Source of the DNA: Alloalcanivorax gelatiniphagus
Lineage (GTDB): Bacteria; Pseudomonadota; Gammaproteobacteria; Pseudomonadales; Alcanivoracaceae
Reading direction: 5' to 3'
DNA: 64,000 bases
Assembly (NCBI RefSeq): GCF_005938655.1
Contig: NZ_VCQT01000046.1
Coordinates: 186,001 to 250,000, forward strand
How positions within the stretch are numbered: the first letter of the stretch is position 1; each line of letters begins with the position of its first letter. The notes below the pieces were generated by a model that saw nothing but the letters and a program-made list of their open reading frames with translations, had not been told where the DNA came from and did not search any database. Of this stretch, positions 1-9,346 are shown in pieces. Position numbers and translations under genes: made by a program.

Positions 1-257
1 TGCTCGGCGATGGCCGGGGTGGACACCGCCACCCCCGGGCTGACGATCAGCCGGCGGGCCCGTTTCATCCAGCCGCTCTTGAAGCCGCCGGTATGAATCT
101 TGAGTTTCGGGTATTCGGCCCGCAGGTCGTCCAGTCCGGCCGGAGCTTCGCGGGTGTCCAGAGCGCGCGCGGCCATGCCCTGATCCGCCAGATAGCGGAT
201 CACGGAGTGCCCGGTAACCCCGAGACCAATGACCAGATCGAACGCGTCTTTCGCCAT
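1..257 (-). CDS. murD: UDP-N-acetylmuramoylalanine--D-glutamate ligase, N-terminal part
   Basis: Cytoplasmic ligase that adds D-glutamate to UDP-MurNAc-L-Ala in peptidoglycan precursor synthesis. Only about the first 85 residues lie in the window; the gene runs off its left edge. Reading on the minus strand from the ATG at 257, the protein opens with MAKDAFDLVIGLGVTGHSVI, a Rossmann-type glycine motif as in MurD domain 1. It starts 19 bp after the mraY stop, in the expected mraY-murD order of the division/cell-wall cluster. The identification rests on this N-terminal fold and on position; the ATP-binding and ligase domains are not visible. Confidence 0.88.
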   Translation of the reverse strand, partial: MAKDAFDLVIGLGVTGHSVIRYLADQGMAARALDTREAPAGLDDLRAEYPKLKIHTGGFKSGWMKRARRLIVSPGVAVSTPAIAE

Positions 258-276
258 ATATTTCTTATTCCGCCCT

Positions 277-1359
277 TTAGCGAATTTTCAGGGTCGCGAG
301 ACCCACCAGTACAAGAATCACGGTGATGATCCAGAACCGCACGATGATCTTCGGCTCCGGCCATCCTTTCAGTTCAAAGTGGTGATGGATCGGCGCCATG
401 CGGAAAATGCGCCGGCCGGTGAGCTTGAACGAGGCCACCTGCAACATTACCGATACGGTCTCCATCACGAACACACCGCCCATGATGAACAGCACGATTT
501 CCTGGCGAACGATCACCGCCATCACGCCCAGCACCGCGCCCAGGGACAGGGCGCCCACGTCGCCCATGAACACCTGTGCCGGGTAGGCGTTGAACCACAG
601 AAAACCAAGCCCGGCGCCACACAGACCGGCGACGATCACCACCAGTTCGCCGGCCCCGGCGATATAGGGAATCTGCAGGTAAGTGGCGAACTCCGCGTGG
701 CCGCTGGCGTAGGCGAAGATGCCCAGGGCCGCCGCCACCAGCACGGTGGGCATGATCGCCAGACCGTCCAGGCCGTCGGTGAGGTTGACTGCGTTGGAGG
801 CGCCGGTGATCACGAAATAGGTGAGCACCACATAGAACAGGCCCATGTTGATCGCCACGGTTTTGAAAAACGGCACGATCAGTTGGGTTTCCGCCGGGCT
901 CTGGGCGGTGAAATACAAGGCCAGGCCGGCGCCCAGGGCGCCCACGGACTGCCAGAAATACTTCCAGCGGGCCGGCAGGCCGCGCGGGTTTTTCTCCACC
1001 ACCTTGCGCCAGTCGTCCACCCAGCCCACCGCGCCAAACACGGTGAGCACCGCCAGGGTGATCCACACGAAACGGTTGCCCAGGTCCGCCCACAGCAGGG
1101 TGGCGATGGCGATGGACACCAGAATCAGGCCGCCGCCCATGGTCGGCGTGCCGGCCTTGCTCAGATGGCTTTTCGGGCCGTCGTCGCGGATCGCCTGGCC
1201 GACCTGTTTTTCCTGCAGTTTGCGAATCATCACCGGGCCGATCCAGAACGCCAGGAACAGCGCCGTCAGCACCGCCAGAATGGCGCGCAGGGTGATGTAC
1301 TGGAACACCGTGAAGCCGTTGTAGAGTCCGCTCAGTTGTTCCGCCAGCCAAAGCAGCAT
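277..1359 (-). CDS. mraY: phospho-N-acetylmuramoyl-pentapeptide transferase
   Basis: Integral inner-membrane enzyme that moves phospho-MurNAc-pentapeptide onto undecaprenyl phosphate to make lipid I. The 360-residue product has the family's length, many hydrophobic segments, the Asp pair in VDDWRK (metal site), the [10 protein letters not shown] loop with a catalytic Asp, FMGDVG, and the C-terminal histidine cluster APIHHHFE. Its ATG at 1359 shares one base with the murF stop, so the two are translationally coupled. Position after murF and before murD is canonical. Confidence 0.98.
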   Translation of the reverse strand: MLLWLAEQLSGLYNGFTVFQYITLRAILAVLTALFLAFWIGPVMIRKLQEKQVGQAIRDDGPKSHLSKAGTPTMGGGLILVSIAIATLLWADLGNRFVWITLAVLTVFGAVGWVDDWRKVVEKNPRGLPARWKYFWQSVGALGAGLALYFTAQSPAETQLIVPFFKTVAINMGLFYVVLTYFVITGASNAVNLTDGLDGLAIMPTVLVAAALGIFAYASGHAEFATYLQIPYIAGAGELVVIVAGLCGAGLGFLWFNAYPAQVFMGDVGALSLGAVLGVMAVIVRQEIVLFIMGGVFVMETVSVMLQVASFKLTGRRIFRMAPIHHHFELKGWPEPKIIVRFWIITVILVLVGLATLKIR

Positions 1360-2705
1360 CAGTGCTGTCCCCCGTCATTATTGGTGAGCCGTTGCACCAC
1401 TTGCTCCATGCGGGCGAAACGCGACCCCTTGACCAGTACCGTGCCGCCGGCGGCGAGAATCTCGCGCGCCAGGTCGGCGGCCTGGTCGTGGTTGTCCACC
1501 GGCCGGGCGCCGTCGCCGAAGCCGCGCGCGGCGGATTCGGCGCCGGGCACCGTGATCAGTGTGTCGAGACCGGCCTGTTTGGCGTCTTCGCCCAGTTCGC
1601 CGATCAGTTTTTCCGCGTCCGGGCCCAGCTCGCCAATCGGCCCCAGTACCAGGGCGCGCGGTGCCGGGCGGTCCGCCAGCCAGGCAATGGCGGCGCGCAC
1701 CGAGCCCGGGTTGGCGTTGTAGGCGTCGTCCACCAGGGTGCCGCCGCCATTGGCGATCACGTTCATGCGGCCGGACACCGGCTTGAGCGCGGCCAGCCGC
1801 GGCGCGGCGGCGGCCAGGTCGTCACCGAGGGCGGAGGCCGCCGCCAGTGCCAGCAGCGCGTTACCCACCTGATGGGCGCCCACCAGCGACAGGCGCACCG
1901 TCAGGCCCAGCGGCTGCACCACGAAGGAGGCGCCTTGCTCGTCCAGCCGCACCGACTCCGCGTACAGATCGCAGCCGTCGGTGTGGCGCACGCCCACCCG
2001 CTGAACCCGCAGGCCGTGCTCGGCGGCACGGGCGGCGAAGAAATCCGCGTAGTGGTCGTCGTTGTTGATGATGGCGGTGGCGCCTTCGGCGCAGTCGGTG
2101 AAGATCTCCGCCTTGGCCCGGGCGATGCCGTCCATGCTGCCGAAGCCTTCCAGATGGGCGCCGGTCACATTGGTGATCAGCGCCACCTGGGGTTTCACCA
2201 GCGACACGGTCCAGGCGATTTCGCCCGGGGCGCTGGCGCCCAGTTCGATCACCGCGCGGCGGTGTTCCGGCCCCAGGCGCAGCAACGTCAGCGGCACGCC
2301 GATGTCGTTGTTGAGGTTGCCGGTGGTGGCCAGGGTGCCCTGGCCGAGCAAGGCGGCGATCATTTCCTTGACGCTGGTCTTGCCGGCGTTGCCGGTCACC
2401 GCCACCCGCGGAATCGGGAAGCGGGCGGCGTGGCCGGCGGCCAGCCGGCCCAGGCCCTGGCGGGTGTCAGCCACGCGCACCTGGCGCTCGAACACGTCCT
2501 GGTCCCGGTCCACCAGCACCGCGCGGGCACCGGCGGCGCGGGCCTGCTCCAGATAGTCATGGCCGTCGAAGCGGTCGCCGCGCAGGGCCACGAACAGGCT
2601 GCCGTCCACCAGCGCCCGGGTGTCGGTGCAGACCGCGCCGATTTGCAGGTCGTCGCCGCGCAGCTCGCCGCCGGTCCAGTCTCGAATGTCGCTGAGGCGC
2701 ATCAT
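1359..2705 (-). CDS. murF: UDP-MurNAc-tripeptide--D-alanyl-D-alanine ligase
   Basis: Cytoplasmic Mur ligase adding D-Ala-D-Ala to the UDP-MurNAc-tripeptide. Visible are the ATP-binding loop [13 protein letters not shown] about residue 110 and the family core that follows. Length is 448 residues. I place the start at the ATG at 2705, which overlaps the murE stop in a 4-base ATGA junction, rather than at the longer in-frame start 24 bases upstream inside murE. A second ATG follows directly (2702), so the true start is one of two adjacent codons. Confidence 0.97.
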   Translation of the reverse strand: MMRLSDIRDWTGGELRGDDLQIGAVCTDTRALVDGSLFVALRGDRFDGHDYLEQARAAGARAVLVDRDQDVFERQVRVADTRQGLGRLAAGHAARFPIPRVAVTGNAGKTSVKEMIAALLGQGTLATTGNLNNDIGVPLTLLRLGPEHRRAVIELGASAPGEIAWTVSLVKPQVALITNVTGAHLEGFGSMDGIARAKAEIFTDCAEGATAIINNDDHYADFFAARAAEHGLRVQRVGVRHTDGCDLYAESVRLDEQGASFVVQPLGLTVRLSLVGAHQVGNALLALAAASALGDDLAAAAPRLAALKPVSGRMNVIANGGGTLVDDAYNANPGSVRAAIAWLADRPAPRALVLGPIGELGPDAEKLIGELGEDAKQAGLDTLITVPGAESAARGFGDGARPVDNHDQAADLAREILAAGGTVLVKGSRFARMEQVVQRLTNNDGGQH

Positions 2706-4183
2706 GCCGGGCCTCCCTGATCGCTCCACAGGGCCAGCGCGTCGCGGGCCAGTTCCCGATCATCCAGGGGGATACGCTCGCCCTGGATCTCTTGGTAATC
2801 CTCATGGCCCTTGCCGGCCACCAGCACCACGTCGCCGGCCTCGGCACCGATCACCGCGCGGCGCACCGCCTCACGGCGGTCCACCCGGGTATCCACCCGG
2901 GCCGGGTCGCGGACGCCGGCCAGCATGGCATCGAGAATCGCCTGGGGGTCCTCGCCACGGGGGTTGTCGCTGGTCAGCATCACCCGGTCGGCGCCGGCCT
3001 CGGCCACCGCCGCCATCAACGGCCGCTTGCCGGTATCCCGGTCGCCGCCGCAACCGACCACGCAGTGCAGGCGCCCGGAGAAATGCTCGCGCACCGCCGC
3101 CAGGGCCTTTTCCAGCCCATCCGGGGTGTGCGCGTAATCGACGATCACGGTGGGCTTGCCGGCCTCAAGAATCGGCTGCATGCGGCCCGGCACCGGCGTG
3201 ACCGCGCCCAGGGCCATCTGCAGCTGTTGCGGGTCAATGCCGAAACCGTGCAGCACCCCGGCCACCGCCATCAGGTTGCTGCGGTTGAAGGTGCCGAACA
3301 GCGGCACCGACACATTCACCGCCTCGCCGCCCACGGTCAGCCGCAGGTCCATGCCGTCCGGGTGCGGCAGGCAGGCCACGCAGCGCACGGTGGCGCCGGG
3401 CTGGCCGCCGAAGGTAATGCAGCGCACGCCGTCGTTGAGCCGCGCCAGCAGCGCCTGGGAGGCCGGGTCATCGCCATTGATCACCGCCTGGGCCAGATTC
3501 GGGCGCGTGAACAGGGCCACCTTGGCGAGCAGATAGGAGTCCATGTCGCCGTGGTAATCCAGGTGATCGCGGCTCAGGTTGCTGAATACCGCGGCGCGGA
3601 TCGGGGTGTCGCCCAGCCGGTGCTGGTCGAGGGCGTGGGAAGACACTTCCATGGCCACCGCGTCGGCGCCGTCCAGGCACAGGTCGCGCAGCCCCTGCTG
3701 CAGGCTGATGGGGTCCGGCGTGGTGTGGCCGGTGCTCCGTTCGTGGCCTTTCAGGCCCACGCCCAGGGTGCCCATCAGGCCGCAATGGAAACCCAGCGCA
3801 TCCAGGGCATCGCGCAGGAACCAGGTAATGCTGGTCTTGCCGTTGGTGCCGGTGACGCCGATCACCTTGAGCCGCTGGCCGGGCTGCTCGTAGAAACGGG
3901 CCGCCAGCACGCCGACCTGGCGGCGCAGATCCGGAATCACCAGGTGGGCCACCGGCTGGCTGGCACGCACCATGAAGGTGTCACCCTGTTCCAGAACGAT
4001 GGCGGCGCCGGCCCGCAGGGCGGCATCGATAAAGCGGCGCCCGTCGGCCTGATGGCCGGGCACCGCCAGAAACAGATCGCCGGGCCGCACCGCGCGGCTG
4101 TCCAGGCGCAGGGCCGGCACCGGCAGGTCGCCCAGCGCCGCCGGCAGCGGGTAATCGGGCAGCAGTTGGCTCAGCGTGCTCAT
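2702..4183 (-). CDS. murE: UDP-MurNAc-L-Ala-D-Glu--meso-diaminopimelate ligase
   Basis: Cytoplasmic ligase that adds the third stem-peptide residue. The 493-residue protein carries the P-loop [13 protein letters not shown] and the DNPRGEDP motif; DNPR in this place is the known signature of meso-diaminopimelate specificity, so the murein is expected to be the usual Gram-negative A1-gamma type. Start ATG at 4183 overlaps the ftsI stop by four bases and its stop overlaps murF, so ftsI-murE-murF-mraY form one coupled unit. Confidence 0.98.
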   Translation of the reverse strand: MSTLSQLLPDYPLPAALGDLPVPALRLDSRAVRPGDLFLAVPGHQADGRRFIDAALRAGAAIVLEQGDTFMVRASQPVAHLVIPDLRRQVGVLAARFYEQPGQRLKVIGVTGTNGKTSITWFLRDALDALGFHCGLMGTLGVGLKGHERSTGHTTPDPISLQQGLRDLCLDGADAVAMEVSSHALDQHRLGDTPIRAAVFSNLSRDHLDYHGDMDSYLLAKVALFTRPNLAQAVINGDDPASQALLARLNDGVRCITFGGQPGATVRCVACLPHPDGMDLRLTVGGEAVNVSVPLFGTFNRSNLMAVAGVLHGFGIDPQQLQMALGAVTPVPGRMQPILEAGKPTVIVDYAHTPDGLEKALAAVREHFSGRLHCVVGCGGDRDTGKRPLMAAVAEAGADRVMLTSDNPRGEDPQAILDAMLAGVRDPARVDTRVDRREAVRRAVIGAEAGDVVLVAGKGHEDYQEIQGERIPLDDRELARDALALWSDQGGPA

Positions 4184-5913
4184 GAGCGGCCCTCCCCGTC
4201 CAGGTCGCCGGCGATCAGGCCGTCGGTCTTGTCCGGCGGTACGTGCAGGGTGCGCAGCACGCCGCTGACGATGGCGGAGAACACCGGCGCCGCCACCAGG
4301 CCGCCGTAGTAGGCCTTGCCGCGCGGGTCGTCGATCACCACCACCGCCGCGATGCGCGGGTTGGAGGCCGGGGCGATGCCGGCGAACAGGCCGATATAGC
4401 GGTCGTCGGCGTAACCGTGACGGGTGATTTTGTGCACCGTGCCGGTCTTGCCGGCCACCTGATAGCCCGGGATGCGCGCGCGGCTGGCGGTGCCTTCCAG
4501 GCTGACCACGGTTTCCAGCATGCGCACCAGGGAATCGGCGGTGTCCGCCGCGATCACCGCTTCGCCCTTGGGCGGTTTGTCCACCTTGACCAGGGACAGC
4601 GGCACCTTGCGGCCGTGGTTGGCCATGATCGCGTAGGCCTGGGCCAGTTGCAGGGCGGACACGCTGACGCCGTAGCCGTAGGACAGCGCCGCCCGCTCCA
4701 CATCACGCCAGCGGGCGCGCAGCGGCAGCATGCCCTGGCTTTCCCCGGGGAAAGAGATGCCGGTGGGTTGGCCGAAACCGAAACGCTCCAGATAGCTGGG
4801 CAGCACCTGCGGCTCCATGGACAGCGCCAGCTTGCTGGTGCCCACGTTGGAGCTCTTGGTAAGCACCGTGGTCACGTCGATGACGCCGTAATCCCGGTGG
4901 TCACGGATGGTTTTGGGGCCCACGCGCAGGTAACCCGGATGGGTATTGATCACCGTGGTCGGGGTGACCAGGCCCTGTTCCAGGGCGGCGGCCACGGTGA
5001 ACGGCTTCATGGTGGAACCCGGCTCGAACAGATCGGTGACCGCCCGGTTGCGCAGGCTGGCGGTGTCCAGGTTGCCCCGGTTGTTGGGGTTGTAGGCCGG
5101 CTGGTTGACCATCGCCAGAATCTCGCCGGTCTTCACGTCCAACACCACGGCGGAGCCACCGGCGGCCTTGAAGCGGCGGGTGGCGGCCAGCAGTTCCTTA
5201 TAGGCCAGATACTGCAGGCGCAGGTCCAGGCTCAGGGTCACGTCCTGGCCCGGCTCCGCCGGTTCCAGCACCTCGATGTCCTGGATCACCCGGCCGAGCA
5301 GATCGCGCACCACCTGCTTGCGGCCGGCCTTGCCGGACAGCCGGTCCTCGAACGCCAGCTCCACGCCTTCCTGGCCGCGCTCGTCGATATTGGTGAAACC
5401 GACCACATGGCTGGTGACCTCGCCGGCCGGGTAATAGCGGCGGTATTCGGTGAGCCGGTGGATGCCGGGGATGCCCTTGTCGAGAATGGTGGCCGCCTGT
5501 TCCGGCGCCAGCCCCCGGGCCAGATAGATGAATTCCTTGTTCTTGTGGCGCTCGATGCGCTCGGCGAAGGCGGCCCGGTCGATGATCGGGTTGTTGCCCA
5601 GCAGCGCCCATTTCTCCGGGTGCTCCAATGCCTCGCTGGGGTTCGCCCACAGGGTAATCACCGGGGTGCTGACAGCCAGGGGCCGGCCTTCGCGATCACG
5701 GATCACGCCACGGTGGGCAGCCACCGGCTCCACCCGCAGGTTGCGGATCTCGCCCTGGTGCGCCAGGAAGCCGTGCTCAACCACCTGCAGCTGTACCGCC
5801 CGCGCCACCAGCACCGAGCCACACAGCACCCAGAAGCCCAGCACGAAGCGCCAGCGCAGCGTCCGGTTGGCTTGGCGTTTGGCCTTTTGTGACGTTCGGC
5901 GCGCCCCTCTCAT
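4180..5913 (-). CDS. ftsI: septal peptidoglycan transpeptidase FtsI (PBP3)
   Basis: Class B penicillin-binding protein that cross-links septal murein as part of the divisome. From the chosen start (ATG at 5913, ATGA overlap with ftsL) the product is 577 residues, with a basic cytoplasmic N-terminus, one membrane anchor at about 22-41, a dimerisation region, and a transpeptidase domain with active-site Ser300 in STMK, SSN at 354-356 and KTG at 489-491. The open frame extends 40 codons further upstream, but that part overlaps ftsL and reads as non-coding. It is a beta-lactam target by family knowledge. Confidence 0.98.
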   Translation of the reverse strand: MRGARRTSQKAKRQANRTLRWRFVLGFWVLCGSVLVARAVQLQVVEHGFLAHQGEIRNLRVEPVAAHRGVIRDREGRPLAVSTPVITLWANPSEALEHPEKWALLGNNPIIDRAAFAERIERHKNKEFIYLARGLAPEQAATILDKGIPGIHRLTEYRRYYPAGEVTSHVVGFTNIDERGQEGVELAFEDRLSGKAGRKQVVRDLLGRVIQDIEVLEPAEPGQDVTLSLDLRLQYLAYKELLAATRRFKAAGGSAVVLDVKTGEILAMVNQPAYNPNNRGNLDTASLRNRAVTDLFEPGSTMKPFTVAAALEQGLVTPTTVINTHPGYLRVGPKTIRDHRDYGVIDVTTVLTKSSNVGTSKLALSMEPQVLPSYLERFGFGQPTGISFPGESQGMLPLRARWRDVERAALSYGYGVSVSALQLAQAYAIMANHGRKVPLSLVKVDKPPKGEAVIAADTADSLVRMLETVVSLEGTASRARIPGYQVAGKTGTVHKITRHGYADDRYIGLFAGIAPASNPRIAAVVVIDDPRGKAYYGGLVAAPVFSAIVSGVLRTLHVPPDKTDGLIAGDLDGEGRS

Positions 5914-6176
5914 GGCCGTATCAATACTCGCTCGTCGGTTTCCGGTAATTTCATGCCCAGGTCCTCGCGGGCCAGGCGCTCCACCCGGGCGTAACTGCCC
6001 CAGGTACTGTGTTCCAGCAGCAGCTGGCCCCAACGGGTTTCCAGCCGTGCCTGCTCGCTGAGCAATTGCTGGGTGCGGTCGGTGAGCCGGCGCGCCTCAT
6101 GGACGCTGTAGGCCACGCCCAGGGCCGAACCCACCACCAGCATCAATAGCAACGGCGCCAGCCAGCGGGCTCTCAT
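5910..6176 (-). CDS. ftsL: cell division protein FtsL
   Basis: Small bitopic divisome protein that forms a periplasmic coiled coil with FtsB and FtsQ and activates FtsWI. The 88 residues consist of a short start, one membrane segment (LAPLLLMLVVGSALGVAYSV), then a periplasmic stretch rich in Leu, Gln and charged residues that looks coiled-coil. FtsL is weakly conserved in sequence, so the call rests mainly on topology, size and position between rsmH and ftsI, overlapping both by four bases. Confidence 0.93.
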   Translation of the reverse strand: MRARWLAPLLLMLVVGSALGVAYSVHEARRLTDRTQQLLSEQARLETRWGQLLLEHSTWGSYARVERLAREDLGMKLPETDERVLIRP

Positions 6177-7111
6177 GCCACTTTCTCCGCCACCCGCAGC
6201 ACCGCGCTGCGGCTGCGTGCGTTGACGCGCACTTCGGCGTCGCCGGCCCGGCGCGCCTTGCCCAGCGGCCGCAGCTGCTCGGGCGGTTCCTCCATCATCG
6301 GCAGGCCACCCCGCCCCTTCGGGGCCAGGCCGGAGTGATCACGGATAAAACGTTTCACCAGCCGGTCTTCCAGGGAATGGAAGCTGATAATGGCGAGACG
6401 CCCGCCGATGGCGAGCGTCTCGAGGGTCTGGTCCAGCACGTTGCGCAAGGCGTCCAGCTCCCCGTTTATATGTATGCGCAGGGCCTGGAAGCTGCGCGTG
6501 GCCGGGTGCTTGCCCGGCTCGCCACGCCCCAGCGCCGACTCGATCAACGCCGCCAGCTCGCCGGTGGTGCGCAGCGGCTGCTGCTCCCGCCGTTCGCAGA
6601 TGCGGCGCGCGATGCGGCGCGATTTACGTTCTTCGCCGTACTGATAGAGCACATCGGCGATGGCTTTTTCATCGGCGTGGGCCAGCCAGTCGGCCACGCT
6701 CTCGCCGTGCTCCGGGTCCATGCGCATGTCCAGGGGACCGTCGCGCAGAAAACTGAAGCCCCGGGAGGCGTCGTCCAGTTGCGGCGACGACACGCCCAGG
6801 TCCAGCAGCAGACCGTCGATGGCGCGGCCCTCGGCGGCGACCAGTTCCGGCAGACAGTCGAACCGGGCACGGTGAATGCGGAACCGGCCATCCTCGGCGG
6901 CCAGCCGTTCGCCGGTGGCCACTGCCTGCGGGTCCCGGTCCACGCCCACCAACCGGGCGGCGGCATCGAGACGGGCCAGCAGCGCGCGGCTATGACCGCC
7001 ACGGCCGAAGGTGCCGTCCACGTAAAAACCGTCCGCGCGGGTGGGCCACATTTCCAGTACCTCCTCCAGCATTACCGGCTGGTGTTCGTACTGCTTGTTG
7101 TCGTTGCTCAT
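6173..7111 (-). CDS. rsmH: 16S rRNA (cytosine1402-N4)-methyltransferase
   Basis: SAM-dependent methyltransferase (formerly MraW) modifying C1402 of 16S rRNA in the decoding centre. The 312-residue form starts MSNDNKQYEHQPVM, which matches the family opening, followed by the SAM-binding GTFGRGGHSRALL and VDRDPQA motifs and the C-terminal SRSAVLRVAE. I reject 38 extra upstream codons that overlap the mraZ end. It starts 19 bp after mraZ and overlaps ftsL by four bases. Confidence 0.97.
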   Translation of the reverse strand: MSNDNKQYEHQPVMLEEVLEMWPTRADGFYVDGTFGRGGHSRALLARLDAAARLVGVDRDPQAVATGERLAAEDGRFRIHRARFDCLPELVAAEGRAIDGLLLDLGVSSPQLDDASRGFSFLRDGPLDMRMDPEHGESVADWLAHADEKAIADVLYQYGEERKSRRIARRICERREQQPLRTTGELAALIESALGRGEPGKHPATRSFQALRIHINGELDALRNVLDQTLETLAIGGRLAIISFHSLEDRLVKRFIRDHSGLAPKGRGGLPMMEEPPEQLRPLGKARRAGDAEVRVNARSRSAVLRVAEKVA

Positions 7112-7130
7112 ACCCGCCGCCCTGACGACC

Positions 7131-7574
7131 CTAGAAGGACAGGGCCTGCACGCTTTCGGGCATGGCCTCCTGATCCAGGCTCTGTTGTTCCAATTGGTTC
7201 CAGGTGTCCTCGGCCCAGATTTCAAAACGGTGCATCAAGCCCACCAGCATGGCGCGCTTTTCCAGACCAACCACGTCACGCAGTTCCGGCGGCACCAACA
7301 GACGGCCGTTGCCGTCCATTTCCATCTCCGCGGCCTGCCCCAGGAAACGCCGTTTAAGGGCGCGCACCTGGGCGTGGGCATCGCTCTGGCTCGCCACCTG
7401 CCGGGCGATGTCCCGCCACTCCGGGGCCGGATACATCACCAGGCAAGCGTCATAGGGGTGTTGAGTGAGCACGACACGGCCACCGCAAGCGCTGTTCAGC
7501 GACTCGCGGTATCGGGTCGGCACGGTCAGCCGACCTTTTGCATCCAGATTGAGCGCCGTACGCCCGTTGAACAC
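7131..7574 (-). CDS. mraZ: transcriptional regulator MraZ
   Basis: First gene of the division/cell-wall cluster. MraZ is a ring-forming DNA-binding protein that represses its own operon in characterised bacteria. The 147 residues contain two SpoVT/AbrB-like halves, with DAKGRLTVPTRYR in the first and MDGNGRLLVPPELR in the second, the duplicated hallmark of the family. A well-formed promoter and several GTGG boxes lie directly upstream, which fits autoregulation. Confidence 0.97.
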   Translation of the reverse strand: MFNGRTALNLDAKGRLTVPTRYRESLNSACGGRVVLTQHPYDACLVMYPAPEWRDIARQVASQSDAHAQVRALKRRFLGQAAEMEMDGNGRLLVPPELRDVVGLEKRAMLVGLMHRFEIWAEDTWNQLEQQSLDQEAMPESVQALSF

Positions 7575-7611
7575 TGGCCTTCCCCTCTCTCGGGTTGAGT
7601 GCGGATCCTTC

Positions 7612-7666
7612 CCACTTCATGCCACCGGATGAGCGTTTTTCTCCACTTCATCCCACTTTTCACCAC
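7612..7666 (-). promoter_or_regulatory. MraZ operator boxes
   Basis: On the minus strand, GTGG occurs at 7663-7666, 7653-7656 and 7643-7646 with exact 10-bp spacing, and again at 7622-7625 and 7612-7615, also 10 bp apart. Characterised MraZ sites are GTGG/TGGG-type repeats spaced one helical turn apart upstream of mraZ, so the first three boxes are very probably the operator. They begin about nine bases after the -10 element, so bound MraZ would cover the start site. The second pair, 21 bp further on, may extend the site. Confidence 0.8.
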
Positions 7667-7674
7667 ATTGCGAC

Positions 7675-7704
7675 ACTCTAGGTCCACGGGAATCGGCAAG
7701 TCAA
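7675..7704 (-). promoter_or_regulatory. sigma-70 promoter of the mraZ operon
   Basis: Minus strand: -35 TTGACT at 7699-7704, an 18-bp spacer, then -10 TAGAGT at 7675-7680. The start site would fall near 7668, right at the MraZ boxes. This is the only good promoter match upstream of mraZ and probably drives the whole downstream cluster. Confidence 0.65.
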
Positions 7705-7897
7705 GCTTGGCGGGAGAGGCGAATGTAAAAGAAAATCTTTGAAAATCAGTTTGTTAGCTGCGTCACAGAGGGGCGCGAGGGGGCATGGGAAGGGGAGTTC
7801 TGAACGGAATCAGACGCCTGAACGGCGTTTCCGAGAAAGCACTTTAAGTGTTAGATTATTTTGTTATATAAAACAGACAGAAAAGAGGACGTGGGAA
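7705..7897. other. intergenic stretch between the mraZ promoter and the MBL-fold gene
   Basis: About 190 bp, more AT-rich than the surroundings. It holds no convincing gene. A small hairpin (ACGCC, 5-base loop, GGCGT) is visible around 7820, but no T-tract follows it on the minus strand, so I do not call a terminator for the gene that ends at 7898. Confidence 0.4.
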
Positions 7898-8701
7898 TCA
7901 TTCCGGGTAAGCACTGACTCGCGGCGGAAGCCGGTACTGGCGGGCCTCCATCACATCCGGGCCGCATTCCAGCTGTTCAAGCCAGCTCAAAAAGGCGGAC
8001 ACGGTGTCCGGCCGGTCGAAATAGCCGCCGTGCTGGGGCACGATCATCGCCGGCGCCAATTCACGGACCATCCGCACCCACAGCCGGCAGGCCCGGTTGC
8101 CCGCCATATAACGGCGGTGGAACCCGGCCATGGACGGCACATGGCGCTCAAAGCTGGCCACCGCGCCCTCCTCCCCATCCAGGGAGGCGCCGATATCACC
8201 GGAGAACAGAATCCGGCTGGTCGGATCGAAGAAGCTGAAATTGCCCACCGAGTGCAGGAAGTGGGCGGGCAGCGCCCAAAGCTCCGTATCCCCGAACGGC
8301 AACCGGGCGCCCTCATCCGGCAACGGCAGAATGCGCGCCTGCCACTGCTCGCCCACCCGGCTGGTGACAAAGGTGGAGGCCAGATGCGGCAGGAACCGGG
8401 ACCACAGGCGCGACACCGCCACCTTGCAATCGGAATGCAGCATCCAGCGCGGCAACGACGCGATGATGTCCGGGTCCTGGTGGGACGCCAGAATATAGTC
8501 CAGGGATTTGAGGTTGAAGTGACGGCTCAATTCGATGGTCAGGGGCGTGAAGGTGAGATCGCCGCCGGGATCGATCAGCGCGCCATGGCTACCATGACGG
8601 ATGGCGAACTGGTTGGCCTGGATACCCTCGCCTTTCACCAGGTCCGCGTAACGCACCACCCGGTGGTCCTCACTCTCGAAAAGAATATCCGCTTTGGCCA
8701 T
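7898..8701 (-). CDS. metallo-beta-lactamase-fold protein of the flavodiiron/ODP type
   Basis: A 267-residue single-domain protein. The metal motif in the family's usual HxExDH place reads His74-Gln-Asp76-Pro-Asp78 within ASHQDPDI; His147/His150 (AHFLH), Asp169 (FSGDIG) and His224 (VPQHGG) follow at the expected intervals. This H-x-[ED]-x-D pattern is that of the di-iron domain of flavodiiron proteins and the related oxygen-binding ODP proteins rather than of beta-lactamases or glyoxalases. There is no fused flavodoxin or rubredoxin domain and no obvious redox partner next door. O2 or NO chemistry or sensing is therefore inference. No signal peptide is visible, so it is probably cytoplasmic. 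Confidence 0.75.
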   Translation of the reverse strand: MAKADILFESEDHRVVRYADLVKGEGIQANQFAIRHGSHGALIDPGGDLTFTPLTIELSRHFNLKSLDYILASHQDPDIIASLPRWMLHSDCKVAVSRLWSRFLPHLASTFVTSRVGEQWQARILPLPDEGARLPFGDTELWALPAHFLHSVGNFSFFDPTSRILFSGDIGASLDGEEGAVASFERHVPSMAGFHRRYMAGNRACRLWVRMVRELAPAMIVPQHGGYFDRPDTVSAFLSWLEQLECGPDVMEARQYRLPPRVSAYPE

Positions 8702-8783
8702 GATTCCCCGTCACCCCCGTTGGTCTGCCACGGAGGATAGCCGCCGGCGGCGGCCGGCGGACTGATCGGGGTCAAGACAGAGA

Positions 8784-8944
8784 CAGTTGAAAGTTAAAAG
8801 TTAAAAGCGCGCGGGCCACGCCGTGCCGACTTGCGGTTTATCACCGCGCGGACGTCACAACCGGCGCCACTTCGCGTATCCGGCGTCATGGAGTCAGCCT
8901 TACCAATCCCGCGCCTTCAACTTTCAACTTGTAACTTTCAACTG
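8784..8944. repeat. heptamer-armed inverted-repeat element, copy A
   Basis: A 161-bp element between the MBL gene and rnpB. Its ends (8784-8807 and 8921-8944) are a 24-bp inverted repeat with 22 matches, and both arms are built from 7-bp units of the GTTGAAA/TTAAAAG type. The GC-rich core shares ordered words with the element at 57692-57859: CGCGCGG, GCCGTGCC (same 12-base offset), then TTCGCGT and GGCGTC (same 11-base offset). A small inner hairpin is at 8833-8847. No target duplication or open frame was seen. Confidence 0.75.
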
Positions 8945-8956
8945 CCCTTAATGTTC

Positions 8957-9317
8957 AGGTGGACCGGTCGATAAGCCGGGTTCTGTCGTGGGCAGCCATT
9001 CATCTGGGACCCGCGTCGCCGCGGGCCTCTAGCGACCTACCCGGATCCAGCGCGGGCCACGCCATTGGATCCCTATTTGGTCTTGCTCCGGGTGGGGTTT
9101 ACCCTGCCACCGCTGTTGCCAGCGGCGCGGTGCGCTCTTACCGCACCTTTTCACCCTTACCCGCTTGCGAACAAGCGGGCGGTCTGTTTTCTGCGGCACT
9201 TGCCGTGACCGCGCCGTCGCCAGCGCGGCCCCCAGGCGTTACCTGGCACCCTGCCCTATGGAGCCCGGACTTTCCTCCAGTGACGTAACGCCACCAGCGG
9301 CTGCCTGACCGGTCCGG
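8957..9317 (-). ncRNA. rnpB: RNase P RNA, bacterial type A
   Basis: Catalytic RNA that trims tRNA 5' ends. The minus strand contains the highly conserved GAGGAAAGTCCGGGCTCC core near the 5' side, followed by CATAGGGCAGGGTGCCAGG, and the 3' portion ACAGAACCCGGCTTATCG. The ends pair: GGACCGGTC at the 5' end (complement of 9307-9315) matches GACCGGTCC at the 3' end (complement of 8961-8969), forming helix P1 and fixing the boundaries to within a few bases. A possible -10 (TATGCT, 9323-9328) lies just upstream, without a good -35. Confidence 0.97.
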
Positions 9318-9346
9318 CGCGGAGCATAGCACGACAACCCCCTCCC

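Noticed and set aside
229-1722. Long plus-strand open frame of 497 codons across mraY and murF
   Set aside because: His/Gln/Arg-rich composition is the usual antisense shadow of GC-rich genes; the minus strand holds well-conserved mraY and murF here.
1362-2720. 452-codon plus-strand frame opposite murF
   Set aside because: Mirror of the murF codon pattern, with no recognisable motif or start site.
2792-4309. 505-codon plus-strand frame opposite murE
   Set aside because: Antisense shadow of murE; low-complexity His/Gln/Gly composition.
7739-8740. 333-codon plus-strand frame over the MBL gene
   Set aside because: Antisense of the MBL-fold gene, which has clear metal motifs.
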